DNA from: Mactra quadrangularis
Taxonomy: Eukaryota; Mollusca; Bivalvia; Venerida; Mactridae
NCBI GenBank assembly: GCA_025267735.1
Contig: CM046293.1
Span: 8,084,560-8,148,559 of the forward strand
Reading direction: 5' to 3'
DNA length: 64,000 bases
The notes under the pieces are model-generated. The model was not told where the DNA came from, did no database searches, and was given only the letters and a program-made list of their open reading frames with translations. The position numbers and the translations under genes are program-made. Positions 43,819 through 57,200 of this stretch are shown piece after piece (the stretch's first letter is position 1; the number at the start of each line of letters is the position of its first letter).

Positions 43819-45713
43819 ACCCGGATTTACCGGGGGGCACAGGGGGCACGTGCCCCCCACCTGGCCCCACAGATATTGACTCTCATACAAAAAAAGGGGC
43901 ACAAAATCGGCACCATCAAAGCGATATCAACTCGACTTTTAGATTAATTTTAATATGCAATCATCCATCCGAGCTATTAAAAAAGATAATGATCTAAATT
44001 GATACATTCAAGCATCCCAGGGTACCGAGATCGGGCCTTATCAAGTGTTCAAATCATTGATCGTGCAAGTGTATGGTCCCTCTATACAGACACATAGATA
44101 CCAATTGTTTATTGTCTATATTACACATACCTCAACAGTATATTTAAGATCGTCACCAGTGAAATTACCATGGTAACTAGCTTACGAGGCCTAAATTTGG
44201 TTATTATGCACTCTCTAATCTTATTTACTAGTGGATATCATAAGCGTTTTCATAGCAGGTTAGACAGAGAAAAGACGAGGACAGCTAGTCAAGTGCATTT
44301 TATACGTCACTACTATGACACTCGAACTTAGTTAATTTCGAAAACATGCACGATCGTCTGGTGATTTTTATGGTATTAAAATTCCGAATAACTTTTAAAA
44401 AGCGACCGAGCCTAAACATAAATTAAGTATTTATGGAGGACATCGGCGTTTTTCATATCAAGTAATAGACTGAGAAAAGCCGAGTATAGTCGAATGAATG
44501 TTTGTCATTAAAATGAGTAAATTAAAAGTTAGTTAAAATCGGAAAAAACGAGCGTTTTATGTTGTTGTTGTTTTTTAGAAAATGTAGTTAAATGAATTAA
44601 ACTTTCAAGTAACTTTTCAAGAGTGACATACCCTACTACAAGTTTTCTAACCGGAAAAAGAAGAAAAAAATTAGTCAGTGGTTAAACATTTTTTTTCATC
44701 CAATCATACATTAATAGGCTTGAGTTTCGTTAATTTTTAAATCGTTGCTTTTATTTTATATCATTTTACGTGTTTAAAATACTTGTATTCCTAATGATTT
44801 TTTCCAAAGGAATCAAAACATGTGATTCTTCGAAGGATTTTCACGTTTTGGATCGTCCCAACAGCCATTCTTGTAAATCCACTGAAACGTCCGAAAAACT
44901 CACAACAACGCTGAATTTCAACACAATAAACTAAGCCTCTTATTTAAAAAAAACGTATCATAAACCGGCTTTTCTGGATGTTAAATCGGAGAATTTTCTC
45001 ATTGCATTCGGTGATTTTAAACAAGTTACCAAGTGTATTTTCTATAAATTCTCGGCATTTACATGACGAAATTGCTGATTTTTTGTAAATCAGGATTTTA
45101 TCCATTCTCGTTCCTTGAAAACTTCGGGGTACGAGAATGGGATTTAATAAGCCAACACATTAAATCTAAACGAACAAACGGGCACATGCATGAAGGATAC
45201 CTCAATTATAGCGCTCAGTATTTCCTAGGTAGTGCCCAAAAGTGCTTAAAATGTAATGATAATTTACCAAATTTAAGTTTTATTTCATCCTTTAAAGTGT
45301 TCAAAAGTGCTCAGATTTACACCTTTGACATGCAAAAATTCAAAATTTTTCCACATCTTCGGGAGGGGATACCCCTCCCGTACCCACCCAACCTACTCCC
45401 CAATAACGACTCTTCTGTATCAGGCCCTGTGATCTAACTCACATGAATGCATTTTATTCATTTATGAATATTTATAAAACTAATCAATCACATGAATCTG
45501 AAATGTTACGCAATGCATCACTTTTCTACAGAAAAAAATGATAAGTAACCTAGTTTTAGCTTCATTCAATTTGTTGAAAAGAGCATTTTAATGTGCTCAG
45601 ATTTGCACATTTGACATGTGAAAAACTCAAAAATTTCTATACCGTCGGGAGGGGGTACCCCTCCCGAACCCACCCCCTGTGCCCCCCCACAAACGACCCT
45701 TCTGGGACCGGCC
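43819..45713. mobile_element. GGGGGCAC-ended element, non-coding
   Basis: The left end CAGACCCGGATTTACC with GGGGGGCACAGGGGG, and the right end (reversed) CAGGGCCGGTCCCAGAAG with GGGGGGGCACAGGGGG, are hAT-like. A second internal right end (45299-45437) repeats GTGCTCAGATTTACAC and the CCCCTCCCG block. There is no clear target duplication and no transposase. The only frame (45063-45437) runs through repeat text. Confidence 0.55.
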
Positions 45714-46506
45714 CTGATTATACTGGTCAGTTAAGAACATAATTGCACCCCCCCCCCCCCATTTATTTATTCATTGTCAGAAATTTATTACAAATTCATT
45801 TTATTTTTTTTATCTTTCTCCTCATATTTAATTCCAAATTCTTAATCATAGAATAATTTAAGTTTCTTTAAGTTTTTAACATGAGCCTTTTCACGGACCA
45901 CCGATTAGGAGGGAAACGAACGATAACTCTGCTTTTACTTGAATTGAGTACTCTTCATAAAAGAGAAAGCGCCAAATGTAAATATTGCTAAACATGCAAG
46001 AAAAACATTTTCGTGTAGATAAAGGTAAATAAGTTATAATTAAAAAAAATGTTAGTATTTTTTTTAACATTAAAAGTGTTTAAATTAATTTGATCATCCT
46101 TTCTATTGTTTTACGGTCATCATGAAGACGAACACGTCAGTTTTAATCTTTCGTACTCAGACCTTTTCGTACCCAGAAACTATGCCAGAAACGTACAATT
46201 GTCTAAATACTAATTTTCCTTGGGGAATTGTTATTATTGTGTTAACCTAATCCTGTATTGTTATTTAAAATAAATTTTGTACTGAATAGTCGAAATGAAC
46301 CTTTCTCAATGATTTAAGTTAGATGATAAATTGGCTGATAAGAGGAAAACTCATATTAGCCTATAATTAGGGTAGTAATGGGGGATTATCTTCTACTTTT
46401 TTTTAAAAAAGCTATTGGGTTATTGTGAATATATAATATAAAGGTGATTTAAAGTTGTTAATTTACACATGTAACATATTTGATGTCTTGTTGTATTCAA
46501 ACAATT

Positions 46507-47581
46507 TTAGCTCGACTTTTCGAAGAAAATGAGAGCTATTGCTATCACTTCTGCGTCGTGATTGGCATTGGTGTTTGCGTCGGCGTTGGTTTTCAGGTTA
46601 CAGTTTTTTTAAACACTTATAGCTTCAACACTATCCAAGTTATTTTATTGAAAGTTGGTATACTTATTAAGTGGGACTATATTAACCATTCTGTGAAAGG
46701 GGATAACTCTGGATGAATTATTTTATGAGTTTTTGCCCTTTTATAATTAAATAATTGCAAAATATGAGTTTAAAGTTTTTCCTATGTAGAATATCTTCAA
46801 TACTAATCAATTCATTTGACTTAAAGTTTGTATACCTATTTGTCAGTACAATATCTTCACGACTGTGAAGGCACGTAACTGTGGATGAATTATTTTATGA
46901 GTTATTGCCCTTTTATACTTAAGAAATTTCAAAATATGAGGTTAAAGTTCTTCCTATGTAGAATATCTTCAATAGTGATCAAGGTATTTGACTTAAAGTT
47001 TGTATACTTATTTTTTGGTACTATATCTACCCGATTATGTAGGGATGTAACTGTGGATGAATTTATTTTTGGAGTAATTGCCCTTTTATACTTAAGAAAA
47101 ATGCAAAATATAATGTTATAATTATTTCTATATGTAATATCTTTAATACTAATCAAGATATTTGACTTTAAGTTTGTATACTTAGTTATGGGTACTATAT
47201 CTACACAACTATAAAAGGACGTTACTTTGGATGAATTATTGTTGGAGTTATGCCCCTTTATACTTAAACATTTAAGATTAAAATTTGTTCTAATGGGATA
47301 TATTTAGAACTTATAAACATATTTGAATGAAAGTTGGAATGCTTATTCATTGATACTATGTCTACTTACTCTGAAGGGATGTTACTATGGATGAATATTC
47401 TAGGAGTAATGCCCCTTTTACATTTTACAAAATTAATATTAGTTGGTAATTATTGTTTGACTGAATTATATCCTTTCAAAAATTATGTCCTGTCTAGAAA
47501 TTACTTTTGTTTAAAGATAAGCCTTGCCATGAACAAAACACCCGAAAAGTCGAGTGCCCTGTCCTTGGACTGCTCTTGTTT
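46507..47581 (+). repeat. GGCGTC element, long copy
   Basis: It starts TTTAGCTCGACTTTTCGAAG, then GGCGTTGG, then about six diverged ~150-base units each carrying GTAACTGTGGATGAATT-like and TTGCCCTTTTATA text. It ends AGTCGAGTGCCCTGTCC / GACTGCTCTTGTT. It lies about 550 bases before the CHK1 5' UTR exon. Confidence 0.75.
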
Positions 47582-47832
47582 GTTGTTGGATTTAACACTG
47601 TAGTGCTCAACACATTGTATATTTCATATAACTGTGGTCAGTCACTGTTCTTGGAAAGGCACATACTTTCATTTGTGACTGACAACTGCCCTACATGATT
47701 AAGAATCATTGGTAGGAGGGAGATTGGCCACAGAAATATTTCATGACCAAGCTCCAAGAAATATGCCCCTCCCAGGAATCAAACCCACAACCCATCAATT
47801 AGTTGACTTACATACTACCAACTGAGCTTAAC
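47582..47832 (-). repeat. SINE family C copy upstream of CHK1
   Basis: The complement of the tail (GGATTTAACACTGTAGTGCT), body (CATTGGTAGGAGGGAGA) and head (CATACTACCAACTGAGCT) are present. It directly follows the GGCGTC element that ends at 47581. Confidence 0.75.
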
Positions 47833-48137
47833 AAATTAGTTACTTTCTTACTATGAAATTAGGCTGTGGCTAGAGTTATGGTACCTTAACTCTTAACCAG
47901 GGGTTTAGAGATATGAAAGTTCTGTAACTGTCGACAACCCTTGCAAGGGAAGGCTAGAGTTATGGTAGTCTTGTCACGTGGGTGTACTGCTTGATGCGTG
48001 TTACACTTTCAAACAAGTTTCTAAGATCAAATTTTTAATGTTGTTTAAATCCTGCATGAGTCATTTCATAGTGTTTATTGTTACATATGATATTGATTAA
48101 TAATAATTAATAAGATATAATATTTCTGTTATTTCAG

Positions 48138-48246
48138 TATGAATTTTATGAGTTGATGATTGGCGTCAAAGATAGGAGCTAGATCTTTGATCTATGAGAC
48201 ATCTATACTTAGATAGTATCTGGGTTGTATATGGAATGATGAAATA
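48138..48246 (+). other. CHK1 5' UTR (3' part)
   Basis: An acceptor (TTATTTCAG) ends at 48137, followed by 109 bases with in-frame stops before the CHK1 ATG. At least one upstream non-coding exon is therefore likely, and the promoter lies further left. No TATA box or CpG-rich start was recognised. Confidence 0.5.
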
Positions 48247-51200
48247 ATGTCAAATGTAACAGCTTTTGTTGAAGGTTGGGATTTTGTACAAACACTGGGT
48301 GAAGGTACATACGGAGAGTAAGTTATATACTTGTTTTAATTTACTACTTGTAATTGAATCATACAAATGATTTTGAACTAGCCCTGATAAGTGAAGACAA
48401 CCCAGAATATGCACATGTATTTATCGAGGGTTGACCGCAAGACTGTAGTAACTCGCTCTCTAACGTAATGCACTTACTAACTTTGGATTGATAATTACTG
48501 ATAGTTTTATAGTAACATAACTGATAACTAATACCAGTCACCCTGAAACGTGGTGGACCGATGGACAAATCCTGTAAAAAAATAGAAGATTTTTTTATTT
48601 TTTATTAAATTTTATTTTTAAGTCGGCAAAATTATATAACAATAAACATAAGCTTATGTAAGCTTTTACAACCGACTATAAAGAGGACTTTCTGTGGATC
48701 TCATCTACACAGTTTTTAATTCACCATTTAAAATATGTAAAATGTCTACTGTATGCTCCTGTAAGACTTTGTTTGGTCTTGTAAATTTTGATCTTCACTG
48801 GACCTACTGTCCAGTAATAAACTGTTGAGTTTTGCGATGACTGACTAATAATCTTATCATGATATTTAACAGGGTAAAGTTAGCTGTAAACAATGAGACA
48901 CAGGAAGCTGTAGCTGTGAAAATAATTGATTTATCAAGAATACCTCAAGCGGCTGAAAGTGTTAGAAAAGAGGTTTGTAAATTTTCTTACTGTTATCACA
49001 CAACATACTAGTACTGGAGATAATCAGATATACAAGAGATTGACTAAAAACTATTTAGAAGTAATGTGTGGAGACCAGCATCACTCTGGGGTACTCGGCC
49101 ATTCCGCCATTTGTCATTTTCTGTCCCCATACCCATTCAGAGATCCAGAAAATCATAAAGAGTACACAAACAAGGTACCATTCACAGCATTTTCCAGTCT
49201 CTTGATCTAAATTAAACATTCTGATACCCAGGTCCGTAGAGCAGTTGGTAGTGTGTCTGGATTTCGAATCTAGTGTCCCAAGGGGGGTACGGGTTTGAAT
49301 CCTACCCGGGAGGTTAAAACTTTCCATAAAAATTTGTAATGTCAATTTTCCTCCATTAATAAGTATATGGAGAAGTTTCCGGCCTTGTAGAAGGGTAGGT
49401 GAGTACTGTTTATAGACAAGGGTCCAGGAAAGCTAGGTAAGATGTGCTGGACATCTTCATATAACATATACAATGTGTTGTTATGGTGTTAAACCCAACA
49501 AATAAATAAATAAAACATTTTGATAATACTGGGTCAGAATCAGCGACATCATCGTCACATGTATTCCAAAAAATTTTATCTGACTTTAATCCTGAATAAG
49601 GCATGTATAAGTTGTTGAATGAGATATGCAAAAACATGGCAAAAAAAAGTTGCGTAAATGTTGTGCTTGTTTACTTTTTACCCCCTAGAAAAATTTTACC
49701 CCTAGACATTTAACTTCGTATATAAATTGACCCTCAAATTTTGAAGTGAAAGGAAAAACTTTTGTCAACAGTTGAATAATACAAAAGCTGCCTGGCTAGC
49801 TCTGTTAGTAGCATGCAAGTCTACTGATCGAGGGATCGTGGGTTCGATTACTGGGTGGAGCATACTTTTGTAGAGCTTGGTCATGAAATTATTTCTATGG
49901 CCATTCTCCTTCCTACCAATGATTTTTAATGATGTGGGGCAGTTGTCAGTCACTGACAAAAGTAGTTGGTTAACAGCTAAATCCAAAGATTTAGCCTTTC
50001 CAGGAGGAGTGAGTAGGTTGACTGACCACCTTTATTTGAAATATACAATGTGTTGCTATGGCATTAAACCCAACAAACAAGTGAATAATACTAGAATTCC
50101 AATTAACAAAATAATTATGTAAAATGTTTCCAGCTTTAATTTCTTTTTAAGGGAAAGTGACAGAACTTTGGCAATCTAGCACCCAGTCAAATTGATTTCA
50201 TGATTGCCAATTTTAATATGTTATTTATATGCAGAAATTGGTGCAACAGGCAACATTTTTACAGTAACAACATGTAGCAACATGTATTTAAAACTGATAA
50301 CAAATGTATTTGATTATTTTAGCTAGAAATTTCACTTGTCCTGCAGGACTGCCTTTGTTAGAAGATCAACTTGTAATTGCGAGCGGACAAGTGGATTTGT
50401 CGAGCCCTGTGTATTTTATGTTATAATTATATATCTATTTTAGGTATGTGTACATAAAATGTTAAATCATGACAGTGTTATAAAGTTCTATGGTTCCCGT
50501 AAAGATGATAAAATACAGTACATCTTCCTAGAATATGCTAGTGGTGGTGAATTGTTTGATAGAATAGGTAAGTTATATTTCATATAAGGATTTTTGTACT
50601 AAAACCATTAATTAGTTAACATGGTCTCTGGTAGACAACAAGTATCCTTACTTACAAAATCCAAGTTAAAATACAATGCCATCCAGAATAACCGTTTGTT
50701 TGGCGTTTGTAAAAAGCTGGTTTTTCATTGACACTATTAAATTTCTCTTCAGATATATTTATTCATAAGCTGATCATTGTGGTCATTTAATTGTAATCAC
50801 AGCCTGTGGATAACACTACCGTCAAGTTATCTCTCAGAAAAAGTCTAGAAATGCTAATACGAAATCATGATGCTGTTAATAGTGTTTTGATTAGATGATA
50901 GCTACACATAGAAGATAGATTGGTCAACATAAAAGGTCATCTGGATGTGACCCCCTGTGCAATATGAATAGATCCTATACCACAGTAGTCTGTTTTTGGG
51001 AGATTGACACTAGCCTGATTCATTATAATAATAATAATAATGACTTAATTTAATGAGGCTACACATTTGGATTAATCTAATCTTTTATGCGGACCTCTGA
51101 ATTCATTATGTTGTATAGCAAAGGAAAGCATTTAATATCAACCAGCCAGACTTAATAAAATGTGTATTTTTCACAAATCTTAATCAATTTTTACAAGTTC

Positions 51201-54200
51201 TGGGTTGGGCTAGTGCCTAGTTGGTTTAGACTATGACCAGAGCAGTAAGGCTATTTTGTGCAGACCCATCAATATAATTATTAGCCGGATTTTCAAAGGT
51301 TTGGTGGGCGTCCAGTGTCGTTAACAATTGCATTAAAGTTTTCAATTTACCATATATTTCTGCCCTTTATTGTCAGATCTTTATAAAACTTCATACAATG
51401 ATAACATATCATGTGAAGATCAGAATTGGAAATTAACCACAACTCTTCCTGCCTTTAATATGGATTATTTCCCTTTGTAATTTTTGCATTAAAGTTTTTA
51501 AATCTGGCTTAAATGTGGTTTCCACCTCACATCTATTGTTGATTTATTACAGAGCCAGATATTGGTATGAGTGAGGTTGATGCTAGTAGATACTTTAAAC
51601 AATTGATTTGTGGTGTTGTAAGTACATTATTTACTTTTTTCCATTGAAAATAGTGGCGTGAAATGTTAATATACGCTGAAGTATTTAGTGGTGTGTAGCC
51701 TAATGTAACGTCTGCTGCATGCTCACTGCTTACTGTGCGCCAGCTTGATTTCAGTCAACAACTTGTAAAACTGCTGTAGAAATATTTATTAAGAGGCTCG
51801 CCCAAAAATTAGTATGCATTTTTCAATGAAAGGCGAGATTTAATAAGAAAACATAAAATACTCTTATAAAGGAAACATTCTCTTAATGAACTGACATGTA
51901 ACAATTAGTTTTGTAATTTTCTGTACTTTTATTGCTTCAAACTGATACTACGTTCATATATTGATTATGTTATTTTCTAGCAATACAAACAGCTAACCTG
52001 ACAAAAACATGGCCTATATGAGTCAGTTCATGCACCCCTTTTTTTACTTTATTAGGGCTGCGGCGAGTATCCAAGTACTTGGATAATCGCGATCTCGACC
52101 AGAAAATCGAGTACGAATAGTCGTCACGTCTGAAGTCGTCTGAAAACGAGTCAAACTAGTAATGAAAACTTTAATTTAAGTAGGGACTGAATTATCTTGT
52201 GTTAAAATTTCGATTGATACACATTTGATCTAAAGTGTTATCACTGAAATTGCCTATAAAACTTCTGATAGTAATGTTTGGAGTACATGGTTTTTCCATA
52301 TAGTATAATCTTCTGTAATTTTTCACTTATTTTGTTATTACATGAATTAACATTAGCATTAACATTTGATTCGTGGTTTGATTCGTGAATCACTACACAT
52401 GAATCGTGGTTTGGATTGGATCTCCACTTGCTCAATGATCCACAGCCAGATACTTTATGACGGCCATTTTCTTATCATTTGACCTAAAATGAATTGTTTT
52501 GGTTTGCTTAAGGCAACCGATATGGACTACAAAATGGTCAAATCTTAATGATTGTATGTATCGCCAAATAAATGAAAATAAAAAAGAATTCCAGATATAC
52601 TCAACTTGTACTCTATTTCAGGAATATTTACATTCTCGTGGTGTAACACATCGTGATTTAAAACCTGAAAATCTTCTACTAGATGACTTTGGTTAGTTCA
52701 TTATCTTTTATAACATTGATGAGTTTACTTGTGTTATAACCTTTCTGTGTTGATGCCCTGTTAAACCCAAACAAACAAACAAACTTGTGTTCGACATTTT
52801 AGAATTTGTTTTATGTTTAAAATCAGTAGTAGCTAGAAATTGACAGGGCTTGACATTAATGGTCATCCTATTGCCCCTGACGGCCCATATTTTGGTTTAG
52901 GCAACCTGTTACTAAAGATGTGGTTCAAGCAAGTTATATTATGTCAGGTATGGCAGCCGAGTCTGAATGCTGATTCTATGAGTGGTTGAATGTTGACAAC
53001 TATTTTAGATATAAGATCTCTCTCTAGCTCTTTGTGTAGAAACTTTCCAATCTTAGACTTATACATGTTTATCTTAATGCTCACATTTATATACTAATTT
53101 TATTAATGCTTTTGTCAAAATATGTTTACTACATGTAATCCCAAAAGTAACAATGTGTTGCCATGGCTTAAAACCCCCAAAAACCTAAGAGGTGCTAGAG
53201 TTACATCCCTTGAATAAAATATAAAGTGGTGAACAGAACTTGTATCATTTTGACTCGCCTGAGGCCACCACAGGTTCTTCCAAGAGTGAATTATAGAATA
53301 CAGATTTGCCAACTTCTTCCCTGAGATGGCTAGAGAATGGAATAATCTCCTGTAATTTGTTGTTGCAGCTCCAACATTGGAGCTGATCTGACTAAACTAT
53401 CCAGACTGACAACGGTGTAAATAATTTTAAACTATATATTTTAAAACTTTTAAAATTTGGAGACAGATGGCCATTGTGAATGCTCAGTCTAACAGAGCTA
53501 AAAACCATCTGTCAGATTCAACCTCTTACCAGGGAGAAGATGAAGAAAAAGACTCTTTATTATGTTTTTGTTCAATTTCAGATAACTTGAAGATATCAGA
53601 TTTTGGTCTGTCTACAGTGTTTCGTTACCAGGGAAGAGAAAGAATGCTTGAAAAATGCTGTGGTACTGTTCCTTATGTAGCCCCAGAAGTTATCTCACGG
53701 AAACCTTATCATGCCGAACCTGCTGACATATGGTCATGTGGTATCATTCTTGTAGCTCTCCTTGCTGGAGGTAAGATATATGATCATGTGGTATCATTTT
53801 TGTAGCTCTCCTTGCTGGAGGTAAGATATATGGTCATGTGGTATCATACTTGTAGCTCTCCTTGCTGGAGGTAAGATATATGGTCATGAAGTATCATTCT
53901 TGTAGCTCTCCTTGCTGGAGGTAAGATATATGGTCATGTGGAATCATTCTTGTAGCTCTCCTTGCTGGAGGTAAGATATATGGTCGTGTGGAATCATTCT
54001 TGCAGCTCTCCTTGCTGGAGGTAAGATATATGGTTATGTTGTGTCATTTTTGTAACTCTCCTTGATAACATACCATGTGATGAACAGAATTAGAAAGTAA
54101 CCACAACTCTATCTGCCTTTATTATAGATTATTTCCCTTTTTAATTTTTGGGTTAAAGTTTTTAAATCCAGTTTAACTGTGGTTTCCACATTACATTTCT

Positions 54201-57200
54201 TATTTTAAATTTTAGAAATCCTTGCATTTTTATTGACAAAGCTTTTGATGAAAGAAAGGAAATTTTGTTCAGAAACTAGTATTAATTAGTCTCTTTAATA
54301 TTGTATATGTATGTTTTACTCTTTATATTTGATCTATATATTTGAACTTTTTTTTTTTTAATATGATATGTTATAGCGACCTTCTCCTTTCTGTTTCTTA
54401 TTTATTATATTGTTAATAATAATATAGACATGTAATAAGTTAAGTTGAAAACATTGGATTTCTATAAGTTACATTTGATCATTATATGTGTAACATACTA
54501 AGTAATGTCCACATACATTTTATAAGTTTTGAACCATGGTTGTAGGGGCAGTTGGTATCGTGCCAGGGTTTGGAATCTTGTGACCCGAAGGGGTACGGGT
54601 TCGAATCCCACCCAGGGAGGTTATACCCTTCCATGAAAATTTGACAAAAAATGTCAAATTTTCTCCATTAATAAGGTATACGGAGAAGTATTAGCCTTGT
54701 GGAAGGTTAGGTGAGTACTGGTTATTGATAAGGGTCCAGGAAAGCTAGGTTAGGTGCACTGGATGTCATAAAATGACATTAATTGTGTTAACACAGCATT
54801 AAACTCAATAAAAAAAAAAATTGAAAAATGAATTATTTATCTATTTTATTTATAGAGTTACCATGGGATGAACCAACATATGGATGTCAAGAATATTGTA
54901 ATTGGAAAGACTGTAAAATAACATTAAGTCCATGGAATAAAATAGATACTTTAGCCTTGTGTAAGATTTTTCTTGTGTTTGATATTTTTCTTTATTATTC
55001 TATGAACATGTGACATTAACCTCATAACATTCACATACTTTTACCATCAGCTTCGTTAAACAAACCCCTTTCTGTTTCAATCTTATATATAATAAAGTTC
55101 ATCAGCTAAGGCCTTTTATTCAATTTTCTGGCATGTTCTGGTGTTTACATATGCTGTTCTACTTAAAATATAGTTTTGGAAATGAGCGACTTCAGTCAGT
55201 TATCTTTCCTTGATAAAATCTGAAGCAATCCAATTGTTAGGTATGTCCTATCAGTTGGAATCCTTAGATAACTGACTAAAGTCCCTAATTCATGTCAGTC
55301 AATTGTCAGTCACTGACAGAAGTATGGCCTTGTGACTGGGTAAATGCTTAGTCCAGAGATTTAGCCTCTCCAAGAACAGTGAGTAGGTTAAGTGGCCGGT
55401 ATGATGTGACATGCACAATGTGTTGCTAAGGCAATTAACCCGACAAACAAAAGGATGAGTGATTATTAATTAGGGACTTTAGTCAGTTATTTTTCCCTGA
55501 TAAAATCTGAAGCAATCCAATTGGCAAGTAGGTCCTAACAGTTGGAATCCTTGGATTTTATCATTGAGTTCCTATGTAAGGATAACAAAATATTTCATCT
55601 AGTATCTTTCTTGTTAAAGAAGATGTTTACAGAAGTGAGGAAATTTAGATGGTTCTTTGCCCTAAAAATACTTAGCTTGAATTTCAAACAAAAAGTATGA
55701 TTTACAAAAAAAGTTATTTAAGTTTAATTATTGGCAAATTAACTTTGAAAAATAAAGGAAAATCCGAGTAATCCAACTAATTGGACCTACCCGAAGAGTA
55801 TACAAGGGGAAATAACTGACTAAGGACCTTTATTTTTATATTGTATTTTTATATTTATTTGCCTATATTTGATAGCTTTATTACGTAAAGTATTGGTAGA
55901 GAATGCCAGTAAAAGACGTACGATTGAACAAATACAGAAACATCAATGGTATAATAAGAATTACAATAAAAGTCGAGGTATGTACATAGATATATGTCTT
56001 TCAAGGTGGAATCCCCTTAAATTCTTGTTTTCTTTATTTGTTTGTAATGTTCCATATAATATTACAAAAGTTTAAAAATAAAAAAAAATACCCTCTTTGG
56101 TTTTCAGTTGTGTGGTATGTCTGTGTTTTTTTATTGTTGCATGTACCTGATGTCTTAACCAATCTAATTAAAACCTGATCTAAAATTCTCCGCTTACCTA
56201 CTCGCTAATTTAGATCTGGCTGTTTCGTTATGAGGGTCACGTTCAGCTGACCTTTTCTCATTATATTATTCATGACCAAATTGTTTGTTTAGTAACTTGT
56301 TTACATCGTCAACGTCACACAATTTGTAATGAGACATCCAATCGTAGACTGAATAATAATGCTGTCAATTAGCTCGCAAACCTTGGTCTAAATATAGAAA
56401 TTACGAAATCAAAATGCTATTAAATTTAATAGTGTTTTGTCTAGATGAAAGCTACCCGTTGAATGATCTACACAAAGGTCATCTCGATGTGACCCTCCAT
56501 GTGAACCTTAAAGATCCAGTACGGCAACGCTCTACAGGATATCTGTTTATGGAAATTGCTCTTATTACTGATATAAAGCACAAAAGGTTTATCATGCCCA
56601 TGATAGGTCTTACTTATGCTTTATTTCTACTCCCAGCCTATCTATTGCTACTCCATCAACCATTCAATGCACTCTGCCTCTGTTTTCTATCTCACTTCAT
56701 TATGTCTGATTTCTATTTCAGGTAAAAATGTCACAAATTCACCATCAGATTCACCTTGTACATCTAATACATTTAAAAGATTATGTATCGGATCACCTAC
56801 AGATGGTGATAGGTATGTTTATATGATTGTTTGTTTGTTTTTGTTGGGTTTAACGTCCTAGCAACACATTGTATAGGTCATATAATGGCAGTCAGTCAAC
56901 TTACTCACCCCTGGAAAGGCTAAATCTAGCTGATTTAGCTGTTAACCAACTACTAAGCACATACTTTCGTCAGTGACTGACAACTGCATAATTGAAAATC
57001 ATTGGTAGGAGGGAGAATGGCTGTAGAAATAATTTCATGACCAAGCTCCACGAAAGTATGCTCCGCTTATTGTGAGTCATTTCAAGAAACATTTGTATGA
57101 ATAATCCAAGTCATTTCAAGACAAGGTGACTAAGTCATGCCAGAAAAGGCACAACTACACCTTTCTACTGATTCATTGCAAAGGTCTTGGATTTATAGTT

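Noticed and set aside
45063..45437. 124-residue frame inside the GGGGGCAC element
   Set aside because: It runs through repeated terminal text of the element and has no resemblance to a transposase.
53467..53581. Frame upstream of CHK1 exon 6 ([13 protein letters not shown]...) as extra coding
   Set aside because: It is intron read-through. The acceptor at 53581 completes the Asp codon split with exon 5.
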